Counted from the stretch's first letter, positions 25,743 through 36,453 are shown. The stretch is DNA of 64,000 bases from Pseudorhodoferax soli (GCF_003337555.1 NZ_QPJK01000002.1:930001-994000), one strand, 5' to 3'. Translations and numbers: made by a program. Notes: generated by a model not told the origin, from the letters alone.

Positions 25743-27185
25743 CTAGGACGCCGGCCCGCGCAGCTCGGCCCCGGCATTGGGGTCGAGCCGCACGAACCAC
25801 AGCAGCGACAGCAGGGTGACGCAGGCGATGGCCCAGTAGGCCGGCGCGAAGTCGCCCGCCGCCAGGTGCGCCGGGTCGCCGCCGCGCCAGTGCGCAGCCA
25901 GGCCCAGCAGCGCCGCCCCGAACAGCACGCCCAGCGAGAGCGACAGCTGCTGCGCCATCGTCGCGAGCGTGGTGGCGTGGCTCATGCGCGGCTTGGGGAT
26001 CTCCGAGTAGCCCAGGGTCTGCAGCGCCACCATGCCCATGGAGTTGACAAGCCCGCCCAGCATCAGCGTGGCGAAGATCAGCGGGTGCGGCGTGGCCGGC
26101 GTGAACAGGCTGTAGCTGGCGTAGGCCAGGCTGGTCATCACCGTGGTGCCCAGCAGCAGCGGCTTGAACCCCAGCCAGCCGATGGTGCGCGTGACCACCA
26201 CGCGCGTGGCCAGCGAACCGACGGCCGTGGCCACCGTGATCAGGCCCGACTCCAGCGGCGAGAGGCCAAAGCCCAGCTGCATCATCAGCGGCAGCAGGAA
26301 GGGCGAGGCGCCGATGGCGATCCGCAGCGGCATGCCACCGACGATGGAGGCGCGGTAGGTCGGGTGCCGCAGGATGGTGAGGTCGATCAGCGGCGCCGCG
26401 GTGCGCCGGCTGCGCCAGACATAGATGCCGAGCGCGGCCACGCCCACGCCGCCGGCCAGCCACTGCAGCCAGCCCGCCACCAAGCCCTTGCCAGCGATCT
26501 CGACGGTGCCGAGCACCGCGGTCAGCCCCAGCGCGAGCAGGCCGAAGCCGACGCCATCGAACCGCGGTGGCGCCGGTGCCGCCTCGCCCGGCCGCGGGCC
26601 AGGCAGGAAGTGCAGCGCCAGCGCGATGCCGAGCAAGCCGAAGGGCACGTTGACGAAGAAGATCCAGCGCCAGGAGGTGAAGCTCACGATGGCGCCGCCG
26701 AACAGCGGCCCCAGCATGCGCCCGATGGTGGGCGGCACCGTGAACCAGACCATGGCCGAGACCATCAGCGCGGCCGGCACGCTGCGCAGCAGGATCAGCC
26801 GGCCGACCGGCACCATGAGCGCACCGCCCATGCCCTGCAGGATGCGGAACAGCACCAGCTGGTGCAGCGTCTGCGCCATGCCGCACAGGGCCGAGCCCAG
26901 CGCGAACAGGCCGATGGCCCAGCAGAACACGCGGCGCGCGCCGAAGCGCTCGGCACACCAGCCCGACAGCGGCAGGAACACCGCCAGGCTGAGCAGGTAG
27001 GCCGTGATGGCCAGGTTCAGCCGCAGCGGCTGCACGTCGAGCGCGCGCGCGATGCTGGGCAGCGCAGTGGCCATGACCGAGGTGTCCAGGTTCTGCAGGA
27101 ACAGCGGACAGGCGACAACGACGGGGATCAGCCGGGTGCGCCAGCCCACCGGCGCCGCGTCTGCAGCATCAGCAGCTGCGCTCAC
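25743..27185 (-). CDS. MFS transporter, DHA2 (EmrB/QacA-type) family
   Basis: About 480 residues with some fourteen membrane segments. The N-terminal LDTSVMATALPSIARAL matches motif D1 of DHA2 drug exporters. GWCAERFGARRVF is motif A and RILQGMGGALMVPVGRLI motif B. It is an inner-membrane proton-coupled exporter. The GTG at 27185 (VSAAADAADAAP) is the best start I see; the frame is open further up but lacks family-like sequence. Substrate not known. Confidence 0.85.
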   Translation of the reverse strand: MSAAADAADAAPVGWRTRLIPVVVACPLFLQNLDTSVMATALPSIARALDVQPLRLNLAITAYLLSLAVFLPLSGWCAERFGARRVFCWAIGLFALGSALCGMAQTLHQLVLFRILQGMGGALMVPVGRLILLRSVPAALMVSAMVWFTVPPTIGRMLGPLFGGAIVSFTSWRWIFFVNVPFGLLGIALALHFLPGPRPGEAAPAPPRFDGVGFGLLALGLTAVLGTVEIAGKGLVAGWLQWLAGGVGVAALGIYVWRSRRTAAPLIDLTILRHPTYRASIVGGMPLRIAIGASPFLLPLMMQLGFGLSPLESGLITVATAVGSLATRVVVTRTIGWLGFKPLLLGTTVMTSLAYASYSLFTPATPHPLIFATLMLGGLVNSMGMVALQTLGYSEIPKPRMSHATTLATMAQQLSLSLGVLFGAALLGLAAHWRGGDPAHLAAGDFAPAYWAIACVTLLSLLWFVRLDPNAGAELRGPAS

Positions 27186-27258
27186 TGTTGCAACCTTCGG
27201 CCTGCGGCCTGTCCCGCCCGGCGGACGCCGGCTGGCTTGGGGCAGCCCGGCGCGCTGC

Positions 27259-28104
27259 TCACACGATCTTTCCCTTGGGCAGGTCCGGCGCATCCGGTGG
27301 GTAGCGCAGCTGCAGGCTTTCGAGCTTGTGCTTGAGCAGCGTGGCGATCATGAGATTGCGGTGCGTCTTGGAGTCCGCGGGCACGATGGTCCAGGGCGCC
27401 CAGGGCGTGCCCGTGGCCGCGACGGCGTCTTGGTAGGCGCGCTGGTAGTCGTCCCACTGGGCGCGCACGGCCAGGTCTTCGGACTGGAATTTCCAGCGCT
27501 TGGCCGGGTCGTCCAGCCGCGCCTGCAGGCGTTCGCGCTGCTCGTCCTTGCCGATGTGCAGCAGGAACTTGCAAACGACGGTGCCGGTCTCGCAGAGCAT
27601 GCGCTCGAAGTCGTTGATGTGGGCGTAGCGCTGGCGCTGCTGCTCGGGCGTGATCCAGCCATGCACCACGGGCACCAGCACATCCTCGTAGTGGCTGCGG
27701 TTGAAGACCACGATCTCGCCGGCACGCGGCACTTCGTGGTGGATGCGCCAGAGCACATCGTGCGCCTTCTCCTCGTCGGTCGGCGCCTTCCAGCCCACGG
27801 CCCGCACGCCCAGCGGGCTGGCGCGACCGAACACGCCGCGCAGCGTGCCGTCCTTGCCGCTGGTGTCGATGCCCTGCAGGACCACCAGCAGCTTGAAGCG
27901 CTTGTCGGCATAGAACAGGTTCTGCAGCGTGTCGATCTCCAGCGCCAGGGCTTCCACGGAGGCCTTGTCGCGGGCTTTGTCGCCGCTGGAGAAGGGCTTG
28001 GCCGAGGGGTCGATGCCGGCCAGCCGGAAGCGGGCCTTGGGGTTGCCATGGGTCAGCGCGGCGAGCTTGCGGGCGCTGGGCCCGCGGGTGGTGGTTGCGG
28101 TCAT
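27259..28104 (-). CDS. Polyphosphate kinase 2 family protein
   Basis: 281 residues, the size of single-domain class I PPK2. Walker A is LQGIDTSGKDGT and the Walker B/lid region is FNRSHYEDVLVPVVHGW. The enzyme transfers phosphate between polyphosphate and nucleoside diphosphates (or monophosphates in other classes) in the cytoplasm. It has its own start with no close upstream partner; the divergent HDOD gene begins at 28241. Confidence 0.92.
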   Translation of the reverse strand: MTATTTRGPSARKLAALTHGNPKARFRLAGIDPSAKPFSSGDKARDKASVEALALEIDTLQNLFYADKRFKLLVVLQGIDTSGKDGTLRGVFGRASPLGVRAVGWKAPTDEEKAHDVLWRIHHEVPRAGEIVVFNRSHYEDVLVPVVHGWITPEQQRQRYAHINDFERMLCETGTVVCKFLLHIGKDEQRERLQARLDDPAKRWKFQSEDLAVRAQWDDYQRAYQDAVAATGTPWAPWTIVPADSKTHRNLMIATLLKHKLESLQLRYPPDAPDLPKGKIV

Positions 28105-28240
28105 GCGGCGACGATAGCAGCCGCTTGGCGGGGCCGCAGCACCGGGCCCCGCCCTGCGCCGGGCCGGGCTGTGGTTATATTTGTGCGCATGCCGCCGCCA
28201 CCCCTGGCGCTGCCCAGCGGACAACACGGAAAGAGGGACG

Positions 28241-29320
28241 ATGCTCGAAGCCTTGATCGTGGTCGTGCTGGCACTCGGTGGGCTGGCCCTCTGGTGGCTG
28301 CTGCGGCGTGGCGGGCGTGCGCAGCCGCCGTTGGCAACTGCCCGGCGGCCGGCCGCCAGCGGTCGGCCCGCGCCGCCCGCGCCAGCCGCTGCGCCGCAAG
28401 GCGGCACGGCACCGACCGAGGACGGCCGGCTCGCACGGCACGAGAGCCTGCCTGCAGAGCGCCGCCAGGCGCTGCTCGAGGCGCTGCGCCAGCTGCCACG
28501 GCCGCCGCGTGCGCTGCACCAGCTGGTCTCGCCCGAGTTCGTCGCACGGGCCTCCTCCGCCGAACTGGCTGAACTGGTGATGGCGGAGCCCGTGGTCGCC
28601 GCGCGCGTGATGGCGGCCGTCAACTCGCCGCTGTACGGCCTGCGCAGCGCCGTGACCAGCATCGGCCAGGCCATCACATTCCTGGGCCTGAACACGGTGC
28701 GCAACCTGTGCCTGCAGCACCTGCTGCGCGAGGCCATGCCGGCGCCTGATCCGGCCCTGCGCCAGGAGTTCGACACCCTGTGGCGCAGCAGCGCCATCGC
28801 CAGTGAACTGAGCCTGGCGGTGGCCAAGCGGCTGCAGCTGGCCGATGCCGCGGGGATGAGCACGCAGCTGGTGCTGCACTTCCTGGGCCGCTTCGCCGCG
28901 GTCACGCTGCTGCAGGCGCAAGGGGACGCGACGGCTCCCGTCACCGCGCTGCGAGCACGCGCGCTGGCCGAGCAGCAGCGCCTGGGCCTGTCCGCCGGCG
29001 AGATCGGCTCGCTGCTGCTGCAGGAGTGGGGCCTGCCCGCTGCCATGGAAGCGCCCACCCGGGAGATCGCGCGCATCGCCTTCGCGGTCCCGCCGGTGCC
29101 GCCCCTGCCGCAGCAGGCTGCGCGGCCGGCGCTCGGCGCGCTGTGCGCCAGCCTGGCCGAGCGCATCGCACGCCGCGAACTCACCGCGCTGCAGGACTAC
29201 ACGCCGGAGCACGATCTGCACGAAGACCTGCAGGTGCTGCGCCCCCAGCTGCCCCCGCCGGTGCTGGCCGCCGTGGGCGCGGCGCTGCGCGAGCCGGACA
29301 TGGCGCGCGTGCTCGCTTGA
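28241..29320 (+). CDS. Membrane-anchored HDOD-domain protein
   Basis: 359 residues. One N-terminal membrane helix (about 2-20, [17 protein letters not shown]) is followed by a Pro/Ala-rich linker and an HDOD domain (about 95-280). The domain contains [36 protein letters not shown] and [22 protein letters not shown] domains are HD-like without the catalytic pair and act in signalling. The start at 28241 follows AGAGGG. No partner gene hints at its pathway. Confidence 0.85.
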   Translation: MLEALIVVVLALGGLALWWLLRRGGRAQPPLATARRPAASGRPAPPAPAAAPQGGTAPTEDGRLARHESLPAERRQALLEALRQLPRPPRALHQLVSPEFVARASSAELAELVMAEPVVAARVMAAVNSPLYGLRSAVTSIGQAITFLGLNTVRNLCLQHLLREAMPAPDPALRQEFDTLWRSSAIASELSLAVAKRLQLADAAGMSTQLVLHFLGRFAAVTLLQAQGDATAPVTALRARALAEQQRLGLSAGEIGSLLLQEWGLPAAMEAPTREIARIAFAVPPVPPLPQQAARPALGALCASLAERIARRELTALQDYTPEHDLHEDLQVLRPQLPPPVLAAVGAALREPDMARVLA

Positions 29321-29433
29321 GCGCCCGCTGCTTAGATGGCAGCGGCATAAGCAACGGACTATTCAATCGTTCCTGTTTGGAGGACGGACTTCCAGAATCG
29401 CCGCATCTGCAACGATCCCAGCGAAAGTTCTCC

Positions 29434-30468
29434 ATGCCAACGCGCCGCCGCCTCCTGAGCCACCTCTCCAGCGCCACGCTGGCCCTGTCCCTGGGCGCCG
29501 CGCTGGCCCCCGCGCTGGCCCAGGCCCCCGCCCCGGTCACGCTGCTGAACGTTTCCTACGACCCCACGCGTGAGCTGTACGTGGACTACAACAAGGCCTT
29601 CGCCGCGTACTGGAAGGCCAAGACCGGGCAGGACGTGACGGTCAAGCAGTCGCATGGCGGCTCGGGGAAGCAGGCGCGTTCCATCATCGACGGCCTGGAC
29701 GCCGATGTGGCCACGCTGGCACTGGCAGGCGACACCGACGCGCTGGTGAAGCACGGCGGCTGGCTGGCGGCCGACTGGCAAAAGCGCCTGCCCCACAACG
29801 CCTCGCCCTACACCTCGACCATCGTCTTCGCCGTGCGCAAGGGCAATCCCAAGGGCATCAAGGACTGGGACGACCTCGTCAAGCCCGGCGTCAGCGTGAT
29901 CACCCCCAACCCCAAGACCTCGGGCGGCGCGCGCTGGAACTACCTGGCGGCCTGGGAATTCGCCAAGCGCAAGAACGGCGGCAGCGACGCCAAGGCCAAG
30001 GAATTCGTCGCCGCCCTGTACAAGAACGTGCCCGTGCTCGACACCGGTGCGCGCGGCTCCACGATCACGTTCGCGCAGCGCGCGCAGGGCGACGTGCTGA
30101 TCGCCTGGGAGAACGAGGCCTACCTGCTCGACAAGGAGTTCGGCGCAAAGTTCGACGTGGTCGCGCCCTCGCTGAGCATCCTGGCCGAGCCGGCCGTGGC
30201 CGTGGTCGACAAGAACGTCGACAAGAAGGGCACGCGCGCCGTGGCCGAGGAATACCTCAAGTTCCTGTACTCCGAAGAAGGCCAGGACATCGCCGGCAAG
30301 CACTTCTACCGCCCCGCGGTCTCCGACAAGGCCAAGGCGAAGTACGCGGCGCAGTTCCCCAAGCTGAACCTGTTCACCATCGACCAGGCCTTCGGCGGCT
30401 GGGCCAAGGCCGACAAGGCGCACTTCGCGGACGGCGGCAGCTTCGACCAGATCTACACGGCGAAGTAA
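29434..30468 (+). CDS. sbp: Sulfate/thiosulfate ABC substrate-binding protein (unlinked copy)
   Basis: 344 residues with a signal peptide ending in ALAQAPAP. The [19 protein letters not shown] start of the mature protein, [17 protein letters not shown] and [12 protein letters not shown] are typical of Sbp/CysP, which deliver sulfate or thiosulfate to CysTWA. It is a paralogue of the sbp at 34315-35331 but lies outside the cysTWA operon on the opposite strand. The upstream 113 bases (29321-29433) hold its control region; no strong promoter match is evident. Confidence 0.9.
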   Translation: MPTRRRLLSHLSSATLALSLGAALAPALAQAPAPVTLLNVSYDPTRELYVDYNKAFAAYWKAKTGQDVTVKQSHGGSGKQARSIIDGLDADVATLALAGDTDALVKHGGWLAADWQKRLPHNASPYTSTIVFAVRKGNPKGIKDWDDLVKPGVSVITPNPKTSGGARWNYLAAWEFAKRKNGGSDAKAKEFVAALYKNVPVLDTGARGSTITFAQRAQGDVLIAWENEAYLLDKEFGAKFDVVAPSLSILAEPAVAVVDKNVDKKGTRAVAEEYLKFLYSEEGQDIAGKHFYRPAVSDKAKAKYAAQFPKLNLFTIDQAFGGWAKADKAHFADGGSFDQIYTAK

Positions 30469-30557
30469 CAAAGTGCAGGGGCTTGCCGCCCCGGGTCGAC
30501 AGGCGCGCAGTGCCGGCCTATGCTGGCCGGCATTTGACCGACGAAGGAGACACGGAC

Positions 30558-31301
30558 GTGCAAACCCTTTCCCCACCCGGAGTTACCAGGGCCATCGCCA
30601 CCGCGGCGCTGGCCCTTTTCGCATGTGGCGGCGCCTGGGCGCAGAAGGCCGGCGACATCGTGCTGGGCGCAGGGTGGCTGCGCTACGCGCCCCGCGACAA
30701 GAGCACGCCGCTGCGCTTCACCTCGCCGGTGGAGCGCGAGGTGCCTGGCTCGGGCTCCAGCCTGTCGCATTCCGACACGCTGGGCCTGAACGCCCACTAC
30801 TTCCTGACCGACAACTGGGCCATCGAGGGCGTGTTCGGCATCCCGCCGCGGCTCAAGCTCCAGGGCGAAGGCACGCTGGCGGGCATTGGCGAACTGGGCT
30901 CGGCGCGGCTGTACGGCCCTTCGCTGCTGGCCAAGTACTTCTTTGGCCAGCCCACCGACAAGTGGCGGCTGGCCGCCGGCCTGGGCGTGACCTACGCGCA
31001 CTTCTCCGATGTGCAGCTGACCGGCGGCCTGCAGAACACCCTGGGTGGCGCGCTGGGCCTGCCCGCGGGTGCCTCCAGCACGCGCGCCAAGATCGACAGC
31101 CGCTTCGGCCCCGTGTTCGCGCTGGGCGCCACCTACGCGTTCACCGACCGCCTGGGCCTCACGCTGTCGGTCTCCTACGTGCGCATGAAGACCAAGGCCA
31201 AGCTGACCACCTATGCCAACGGCAATGCCGTCGCCACATCGGAGAGCGGGCTCACCCTGAACCCCGTGGTGCCGTTCGCCTACCTGACCTACAGGTTCTG
31301 A
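30558..31301 (+). CDS. OmpW-family outer membrane protein
   Basis: 247 residues from a GTG start preceded by GAAGGAGA. A signal peptide ends at GGAWAQKAGD. The mature part has the OmpW pattern of amphipathic beta strands (DIVLGAGWLRYAP, LNAHYFLTDNWAIEGVFGIP, YGPSLLAKYFF) and ends in an aromatic residue (AYLTYRF), the usual outer-membrane assembly signal. It forms a small hydrophobic pore. Lying between sulfate uptake genes, it might pass small sulfur compounds, but that is only a guess. Confidence 0.88.
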   Translation: MQTLSPPGVTRAIATAALALFACGGAWAQKAGDIVLGAGWLRYAPRDKSTPLRFTSPVEREVPGSGSSLSHSDTLGLNAHYFLTDNWAIEGVFGIPPRLKLQGEGTLAGIGELGSARLYGPSLLAKYFFGQPTDKWRLAAGLGVTYAHFSDVQLTGGLQNTLGGALGLPAGASSTRAKIDSRFGPVFALGATYAFTDRLGLTLSVSYVRMKTKAKLTTYANGNAVATSESGLTLNPVVPFAYLTYRF

Positions 31302-31425
31302 TCCTCGCCGCGGCCGCTGGATTTCCACGGCAGCCTGCCGATGCCGCGTGCGCAGTTCCCGCGCACCGTCAACGGCGTGGGGCGGCTCCGGCCTCGCGCT
31401 GCTGTGGCGCTACGCCACGGGCTGA

Positions 31426-32514
31426 TCAGACGCCGGCGCCGTGGTCCACGAACACCTTGGCACGGCGCGGCGTGACCACCAGGGTCTCCCCCTCGCGGAA
31501 GCCGCGCGCGTTGAACTCCTCGGCCGTCAGCTGGGCCTCGATGATCTGGTCGCCCTTGGCGTCCTGCGTGTCGTGCGGCGTGAGCTCCAGCCGGGCGATG
31601 GGGCCGACCACCAGGGCCCGCGTGAGTTGGGCCACGATGCCCGTGGCGCCCGGCGAATAGCGCTCGACCTCCAGGTCGTGCGGACGCACATAGGCGAAGG
31701 CCTTGGCGTCGCTGGCCGCGGCATGCTCGGGCGCGTCGATCCTCATGCCCTGCACCAGCAGCTCGCCCTCGTGGGCGCGGCCGTGGAACAGGTTCACGTC
31801 GCCCAGGAAGCCGTAGACGAAGGGGCTGGCCGGCTGCTCCCAGACCTGCTGCGGCGTGCCGATCTGCTCGATCCGCCCCTTGTTCATGACCACCACGCGG
31901 TCGGCCACCTCGAGCGCCTCTTCCTGGTCGTGGGTCACGAAGATGCTGGTCACGTGCAGGTCGTCGTGCAGGCGGCGCAGCCAGCGGCGCAGCTCCTTGC
32001 GCACCTTGGCGTCCAGCGCGCCGAAAGGCTCGTCGAGCAGCAGCACCTTGGGCTCCACGGCCAGTGCGCGGGCCAGCGCGATGCGCTGGCGCTGGCCGCC
32101 GGACAGCTGCGCCGGAAAGCGGTCGGCCAGCCAGTCCAGCTGCACCAGGCCCAGGAGCTCGTGCACCTTGCTCTTGATCTGGGCCTCCGACGGGCGCTGG
32201 CCACGCGGCTTCATGCGCAGGCCGAAGGCCACGTTGTCGAACACCGTCATGTGGCGGAACAGCGCGTAGTGCTGGAACACGAAGCCGACCTGGCGTTCGC
32301 GCACATGCACGTCGGTGGTGTCCTCGCCCGCGAACAGGATGCTGCCGGCGTCGCCGCTTTCCAGCCCGGCGATGATGCGCAGCAGCGTGGTCTTGCCGCA
32401 GCCCGAGGGGCCCAGCAGCGCGACGAGTTCGCCCGAGCCGATGTCCAGGCTCACGTTGTCGAGGGCGCGGAAGTTGCCGAACTGCTTGCTGACGTTGCGG
32501 ATTTCGATGCTCAT
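31426..32514 (-). CDS. cysA: Sulfate ABC transporter ATP-binding protein
   Basis: 362 residues. Walker A is GPSGCGKTT, the signature [15 protein letters not shown] and Walker [12 protein letters not shown]. The C-terminal TOBE-like domain (about 240-360) is typical of CysA/PotA-type subunits. It powers sulfate/thiosulfate import with CysT and CysW, whose genes lie immediately upstream on the same strand. Last gene of the sbp-cysT-cysW-cysA operon. Confidence 0.94.
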   Translation of the reverse strand: MSIEIRNVSKQFGNFRALDNVSLDIGSGELVALLGPSGCGKTTLLRIIAGLESGDAGSILFAGEDTTDVHVRERQVGFVFQHYALFRHMTVFDNVAFGLRMKPRGQRPSEAQIKSKVHELLGLVQLDWLADRFPAQLSGGQRQRIALARALAVEPKVLLLDEPFGALDAKVRKELRRWLRRLHDDLHVTSIFVTHDQEEALEVADRVVVMNKGRIEQIGTPQQVWEQPASPFVYGFLGDVNLFHGRAHEGELLVQGMRIDAPEHAAASDAKAFAYVRPHDLEVERYSPGATGIVAQLTRALVVGPIARLELTPHDTQDAKGDQIIEAQLTAEEFNARGFREGETLVVTPRRAKVFVDHGAGV

Positions 32515-32522
32515 GGTGTCTC

Positions 32523-33419
32523 TCAGGTTGCAGCGGCAGGTTGCGGACGCTCGGGCGGCAGGTCGGCTGCGGCCTTGCGCTCGCGCTCGTGGCGCCACTC
32601 GACCCAGCTCTTGATGCCCAGCGTGACCAGTGCCAGCAGCGCCAGCAGCGAGGCCACGGCGAAGGCCGCCACGCTCTGGTATTCGTTGTAGAGGATCTCC
32701 ACGTGCAGCGGCATGGTGTTGGTCTGGCCGCGGATGTGGCCCGAGACCACCGAGACCGCGCCGAACTCGCCCATGGCACGCGCATTGCACAGGATCACGC
32801 CGTACAGCAGGCCCCACTTGATGTTGGGCAGCGTCACGTACCAGAAGGTCTGCCAACCGGTGGCGCCCAGCACGATGGCGGCCTGCTCCTCCTCGTTGCC
32901 CTGCGCCTGCATGAGCGGGATCAGCTCGCGCGCAATGAACGGGAAGGTCACGAACACCGTGGCCAGCACGATGCCGGGGATCGCGAAAACGATCTTGATG
33001 TCGTGCGCGGCCAGCCAGGGGCCGAACCAGCCGTTGGCGCCGAACACCAGCACGTAGATCAGGCCCGCCACGACCGGCGAGACCGAGAACGGCAGGTCCA
33101 CCAACGTGGTCAGGAAGGCCTTGCCGCGGAACTCGTACTTGGCGATGCACCAGGCCGCGCAAACACCGAACACCAGGTTCAGCGGCACGGCGATGGCCGC
33201 CGTGATCAGCGTGAGACGGATCGCGGCCCAGGCGTCGGGCTCCTTGAGCGCCTCCAGGTAGGCGTCCAGCCCCTTGCGCAGCGCCTCGGTGAACACCGCC
33301 GCCAGCGGCAGCGCCAGGAACAGCGCGAGGAACAGCAGCGCCACGCCGATCAGCGTGCGCCGCACCCAGGGCGTCTCTGTGGTCGTGATGTGCTTGCGGG
33401 TGACGTCGATGGCGGCCAT
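32523..33419 (-). CDS. cysW: Sulfate ABC transporter permease CysW
   Basis: 298 residues with about six membrane helices and the permease EAA-like loop around [21 protein letters not shown]. It begins 1 base after the cysT stop and ends 8 bases before cysA. Together with CysT it forms the membrane channel of the sulfate importer. Order and length match the standard cysTWA arrangement. Confidence 0.94.
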   Translation of the reverse strand: MAAIDVTRKHITTTETPWVRRTLIGVALLFLALFLALPLAAVFTEALRKGLDAYLEALKEPDAWAAIRLTLITAAIAVPLNLVFGVCAAWCIAKYEFRGKAFLTTLVDLPFSVSPVVAGLIYVLVFGANGWFGPWLAAHDIKIVFAIPGIVLATVFVTFPFIARELIPLMQAQGNEEEQAAIVLGATGWQTFWYVTLPNIKWGLLYGVILCNARAMGEFGAVSVVSGHIRGQTNTMPLHVEILYNEYQSVAAFAVASLLALLALVTLGIKSWVEWRHERERKAAADLPPERPQPAAAT

Positions 33420-33420
33420 C

Positions 33421-34311
33421 TCAGACCCCTCCCGAGCGCTTGCGCTGCCAGGCCTGCAGGCCGTTGATGACCAGCAGCATGACGAAGGAGATCAGCAGCA
33501 TGACGACGGCCACGGCGGTCGCGCCGGCGTAGTCGTATTGCTCGAGCTTGCCGATGATGATCAGCGGCGTGATCTCGGAGACCATGGGCATGTTGCCGGC
33601 GATGAAGATGACCGAGCCGTACTCGCCGATCGCGCGCGCGAAGGCCATGGCGAAGCCGGTCAGGAGGGCCGGCGCGATGGCCGGGAAGATCACCTTGGAG
33701 AAGGTCTGCCAGCGCGTGGCGCCCAGGCACATGGCGGCCTCCTCGAGTTCTTTCTCGGTGTCCTCGAGCACGGGCTGCACGGTGCGCACCACGAAGGGCA
33801 GGCCGATGAAGATCAGCGCGATGACCACGCCGTTGGGCGTGAACGCCAGCTTGATGCCCAGCGGCTCCAGGTACTGGCCGACCCAGCCGTTGCCGGCCAG
33901 CAGCGCCGTGAGCGAAATGCCGGCCACGGCCGTGGGCAGCGCGAAGGGCAGATCCACCAGCGCGTCGACGATCTTCTTGCCGAAGAACTCGTAGCGCACC
34001 AGCACCCAGGCCACGAGCAGGCCGAACACGGTGTTGACGATGGCGGCGAGGAACGAGGCGCCGAAGGTCAGCCGGTACGAGGCCAGCACGCGCGGCGAAC
34101 TCACGGCATCCCAGAACTGCGGCCAGCTCAGCGTGAGCGTCTTGGCGAACAGCGCCGTGAGCGGGATCAGCACGATCAGGCTCAGGTACAGCAGCGTGTA
34201 GCCCAGCGTGATGTTGAAGCCGGGCAGCACGCGTTTGCCGCCGTTGCGCCGCGGCACGGCCACACCGGGCGCGGGCCCGGCCAGCGCCGCGGTGGAGGTC
34301 GTGGCGCTCAT
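33421..34311 (-). CDS. cysT: Sulfate ABC transporter permease CysT
   Basis: 296 residues, about six membrane helices. The N-terminus [20 protein letters not shown] is typical of CysT (CysU), and [17 protein letters not shown] is the coupling loop that contacts CysA. It begins 3 bases after the sbp stop, so it is translationally linked with the binding protein. Confidence 0.94.
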   Translation of the reverse strand: MSATTSTAALAGPAPGVAVPRRNGGKRVLPGFNITLGYTLLYLSLIVLIPLTALFAKTLTLSWPQFWDAVSSPRVLASYRLTFGASFLAAIVNTVFGLLVAWVLVRYEFFGKKIVDALVDLPFALPTAVAGISLTALLAGNGWVGQYLEPLGIKLAFTPNGVVIALIFIGLPFVVRTVQPVLEDTEKELEEAAMCLGATRWQTFSKVIFPAIAPALLTGFAMAFARAIGEYGSVIFIAGNMPMVSEITPLIIIGKLEQYDYAGATAVAVVMLLISFVMLLVINGLQAWQRKRSGGV

Positions 34312-34314
34312 CGC

Positions 34315-35331
34315 TTACTTGACGGTGTAGAGCTTGTCGAACTGGCCGCCGTCGTTGAAGTGCACCTTCTGCGCCTCACCCAGCGAGCCGAAGTACTTGG
34401 CCACCGTGTACTGCTTGATCGGCTTGAACAGGTCGGCGTGCTTCTTGAGCACGGCGGCCGAACGTGGGCGCAGCGCATGCTGGGCGGCGATCTCCTGGGC
34501 CTCGTCGGTGTACAGGAAGTTCAGGTAGGCCTTGGCGGCCTCGGCCGTGCCCTTTTTGGCCACGGTGCGCTCGACCACGGCCACCGGGTTCTCGGCCACG
34601 ATGCTGGTGGACGGGTGGATCGCATCGACCTTGCCCTTGCCGAATTCGCGCTCGACCGAGATGACTTCGGACTCGAAGGTGATGAGCACGTCGCCGGTGT
34701 TGCGTTGCAGGAAGATGCTGGTCGCATCGCGGCCACCCTTGCCCAGCACGGGCACGTTGGCGTAGAGCTTCTTGACGAACTCCGCTGCCTGCGCGTCGGT
34801 GCCGCCGTTCTCGCGCACATAGCCCCAGGCCGCCAGGTAGGCGTAGCGGCCGTTGCCGCCGGTCTTGGGGTTCACGACGACGACCTGCACGCCGGGCTTG
34901 ACGAGGTCGTCCCAGTCCTTGATGCCCTTGGGGTTGCCGTTGCGCACCAGGAACAGCATGGTCGAGGTGGTGGGCGAGGCATCGTTCGGAAAGCGCTTGG
35001 CCCAATCCTTGGCGACGATGTTGTTGCCGGCCAGGAACTCGATGTCGGTGGTGGTGTTGAAGGTCACCACGTCGGCCTCCAGGCCGTCGTTGACGGCGCG
35101 CGCCTGGGCGCTGGAGCCGCCATGGGCCTGGTCGACCTTGATGTCCTTGCCCGTGGTCTTCTTGTAGTAGGGCACGAACGCAGCGTTGATGTCCTTGTAG
35201 AACTCGCGCGCGACGTCGTAGGAGACGTTGAGCAGCGTCTGGGTCTGGGCCGAGGCGGCGGTGGCGGCGGCCAGCACAGCGGCGGCGAGGACGGAGCGGG
35301 CCGTGCGGCCGGAGAAGAACTTGGAGGTCAT
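34315..35331 (-). CDS. sbp: Sulfate ABC transporter substrate-binding protein
   Basis: 338 residues. A signal peptide ends in AASAQTQT, followed by LLNVSYDVAREFYKDINAAF, DQAHGGSSAQARAVNDGL and [12 protein letters not shown]. It binds sulfate in the periplasm and feeds the CysTWA proteins encoded directly downstream. The start MTSKFF at 35331 follows AGGGA; an in-frame upstream ATG at 35364 gives a poorer N-terminus. The second copy at 29434 suggests two affinities or ligands. Confidence 0.94.
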   Translation of the reverse strand: MTSKFFSGRTARSVLAAAVLAAATAASAQTQTLLNVSYDVAREFYKDINAAFVPYYKKTTGKDIKVDQAHGGSSAQARAVNDGLEADVVTFNTTTDIEFLAGNNIVAKDWAKRFPNDASPTTSTMLFLVRNGNPKGIKDWDDLVKPGVQVVVVNPKTGGNGRYAYLAAWGYVRENGGTDAQAAEFVKKLYANVPVLGKGGRDATSIFLQRNTGDVLITFESEVISVEREFGKGKVDAIHPSTSIVAENPVAVVERTVAKKGTAEAAKAYLNFLYTDEAQEIAAQHALRPRSAAVLKKHADLFKPIKQYTVAKYFGSLGEAQKVHFNDGGQFDKLYTVK

Positions 35332-35446
35332 GACGGAATCCCTGAGCAGATGCTGCATTGTCAAGACCGCTTCGCTATGCGCAAACTATTGTTTTTCTCT
35401 TTGCTTTCATCCGAAAACTTATAAGGCGTGACGGGATGCAACGGGT
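35332..35446 (-). promoter_or_regulatory. AT-rich control region of the sbp-cysTWA operon
   Basis: The 115 bases between sbp and the LysR gene include a 50-base stretch far richer in A/T than the surroundings (35370-35425), with minus-strand elements CTTATAAG and AACAATAG. CysB, the LysR-type sulfur regulator, binds such A/T-rich sites before cys operons. I cannot place -35/-10 boxes with confidence. Confidence 0.4.
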
Positions 35447-36340
35447 TCAGTGGAAGTCACCCGTCTCTAGATGGTCGAGAAAGGCGCGAACGGCCGGTAC
35501 CAGACCGCGCCGCGACGCAAACACGGCATGGACGATGCCATGCGGCGGCGACCATCCCTGCAGCACCTCGACGAGCCGGCCTGCGCCGAGCGCCTCGCGG
35601 CACATGTAGCCTGGCAACAACGCCACGCCCACACCGTCGATGGCCGCGCGCAGCAGAGTCTCCAGGTCGTCGGCCACATAGCGCGGGTGGTGCTGCCACT
35701 GGAATTCGGCCCCGCCCGGCCCCTGCAGCTTGACGCCGGCCCGCCCGTCGACAGCGGACATCGCCATGGAATCGAGCTGCTGCAGTTCCTGTGGCTGCTG
35801 GGGCCGGCCCTGGCGTGCCAGCAGCGCGGGGCTGGCGACCAGGACCGATTGCGAGCAGCCCAGCTGCTTGACGACCAGGCTGGCGCTCTCCTGCAGGCTG
35901 GGGCGCACCCGCAGCGCCACGTCCACGCCCTCTTCCACGGGATCGACCACGCGGTTGCTGACCTCCATCTCCACCCGCACCTGGGGGTGCGCCAACAGGA
36001 AAGCCGGCATCAGCGCGCCGACCACCGACTGCGCGAGCGTGACCGGGCAGGTGACGCGCACGGTGCCACGCGGCTCCACCGCGAGGCGCTGCACCACCTC
36101 GCTGGCTGCCAGCGCCTCGCTGCGCATGGCCAGGCAATGGCGCAGGTAGAGCGCTCCGACTTCCGTCAGGGAGAGCTTGCGCGTGCTGCGGTGCAGCAGG
36201 CGCACGCCCAGGCGGTCCTCCAGCTCGGCCACGCGACGCGACAGCCGCGACTTGGGCAAGCCCAGCGCGCGGCCCGCGGCGGCAAAGCTGCCGCGCTCGG
36301 CCACTTCCGCAAAGAACAGCATGTCGTTGAGGTCTTGCAT
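35447..36340 (-). CDS. LysR-family transcriptional regulator (next to azoreductase)
   Basis: 297 residues. The winged helix at the N-terminus (FFAEVAERGSFAAAGRALGL, KSRLSRRVAELEDRLGVRLL) is followed by a LysR substrate-binding domain. The start MQDLNDMLFF was chosen because LysR proteins begin just before this helix. It is divergent from the azoreductase gene at 36454, a frequent pairing in which the regulator responds to quinones or related compounds. Confidence 0.9.
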   Translation of the reverse strand: MQDLNDMLFFAEVAERGSFAAAGRALGLPKSRLSRRVAELEDRLGVRLLHRSTRKLSLTEVGALYLRHCLAMRSEALAASEVVQRLAVEPRGTVRVTCPVTLAQSVVGALMPAFLLAHPQVRVEMEVSNRVVDPVEEGVDVALRVRPSLQESASLVVKQLGCSQSVLVASPALLARQGRPQQPQELQQLDSMAMSAVDGRAGVKLQGPGGAEFQWQHHPRYVADDLETLLRAAIDGVGVALLPGYMCREALGAGRLVEVLQGWSPPHGIVHAVFASRRGLVPAVRAFLDHLETGDFH

Positions 36341-36453
36341 GGGCTGATTGTTTCCAGGATCAGGACGATCCATTTCAATTCACCCATCTTATCGGCGACT
36401 AGGTCGACCAGCACAATTAATCCCGTCGCATCCAACCCCTTGAAAGACCCGCC

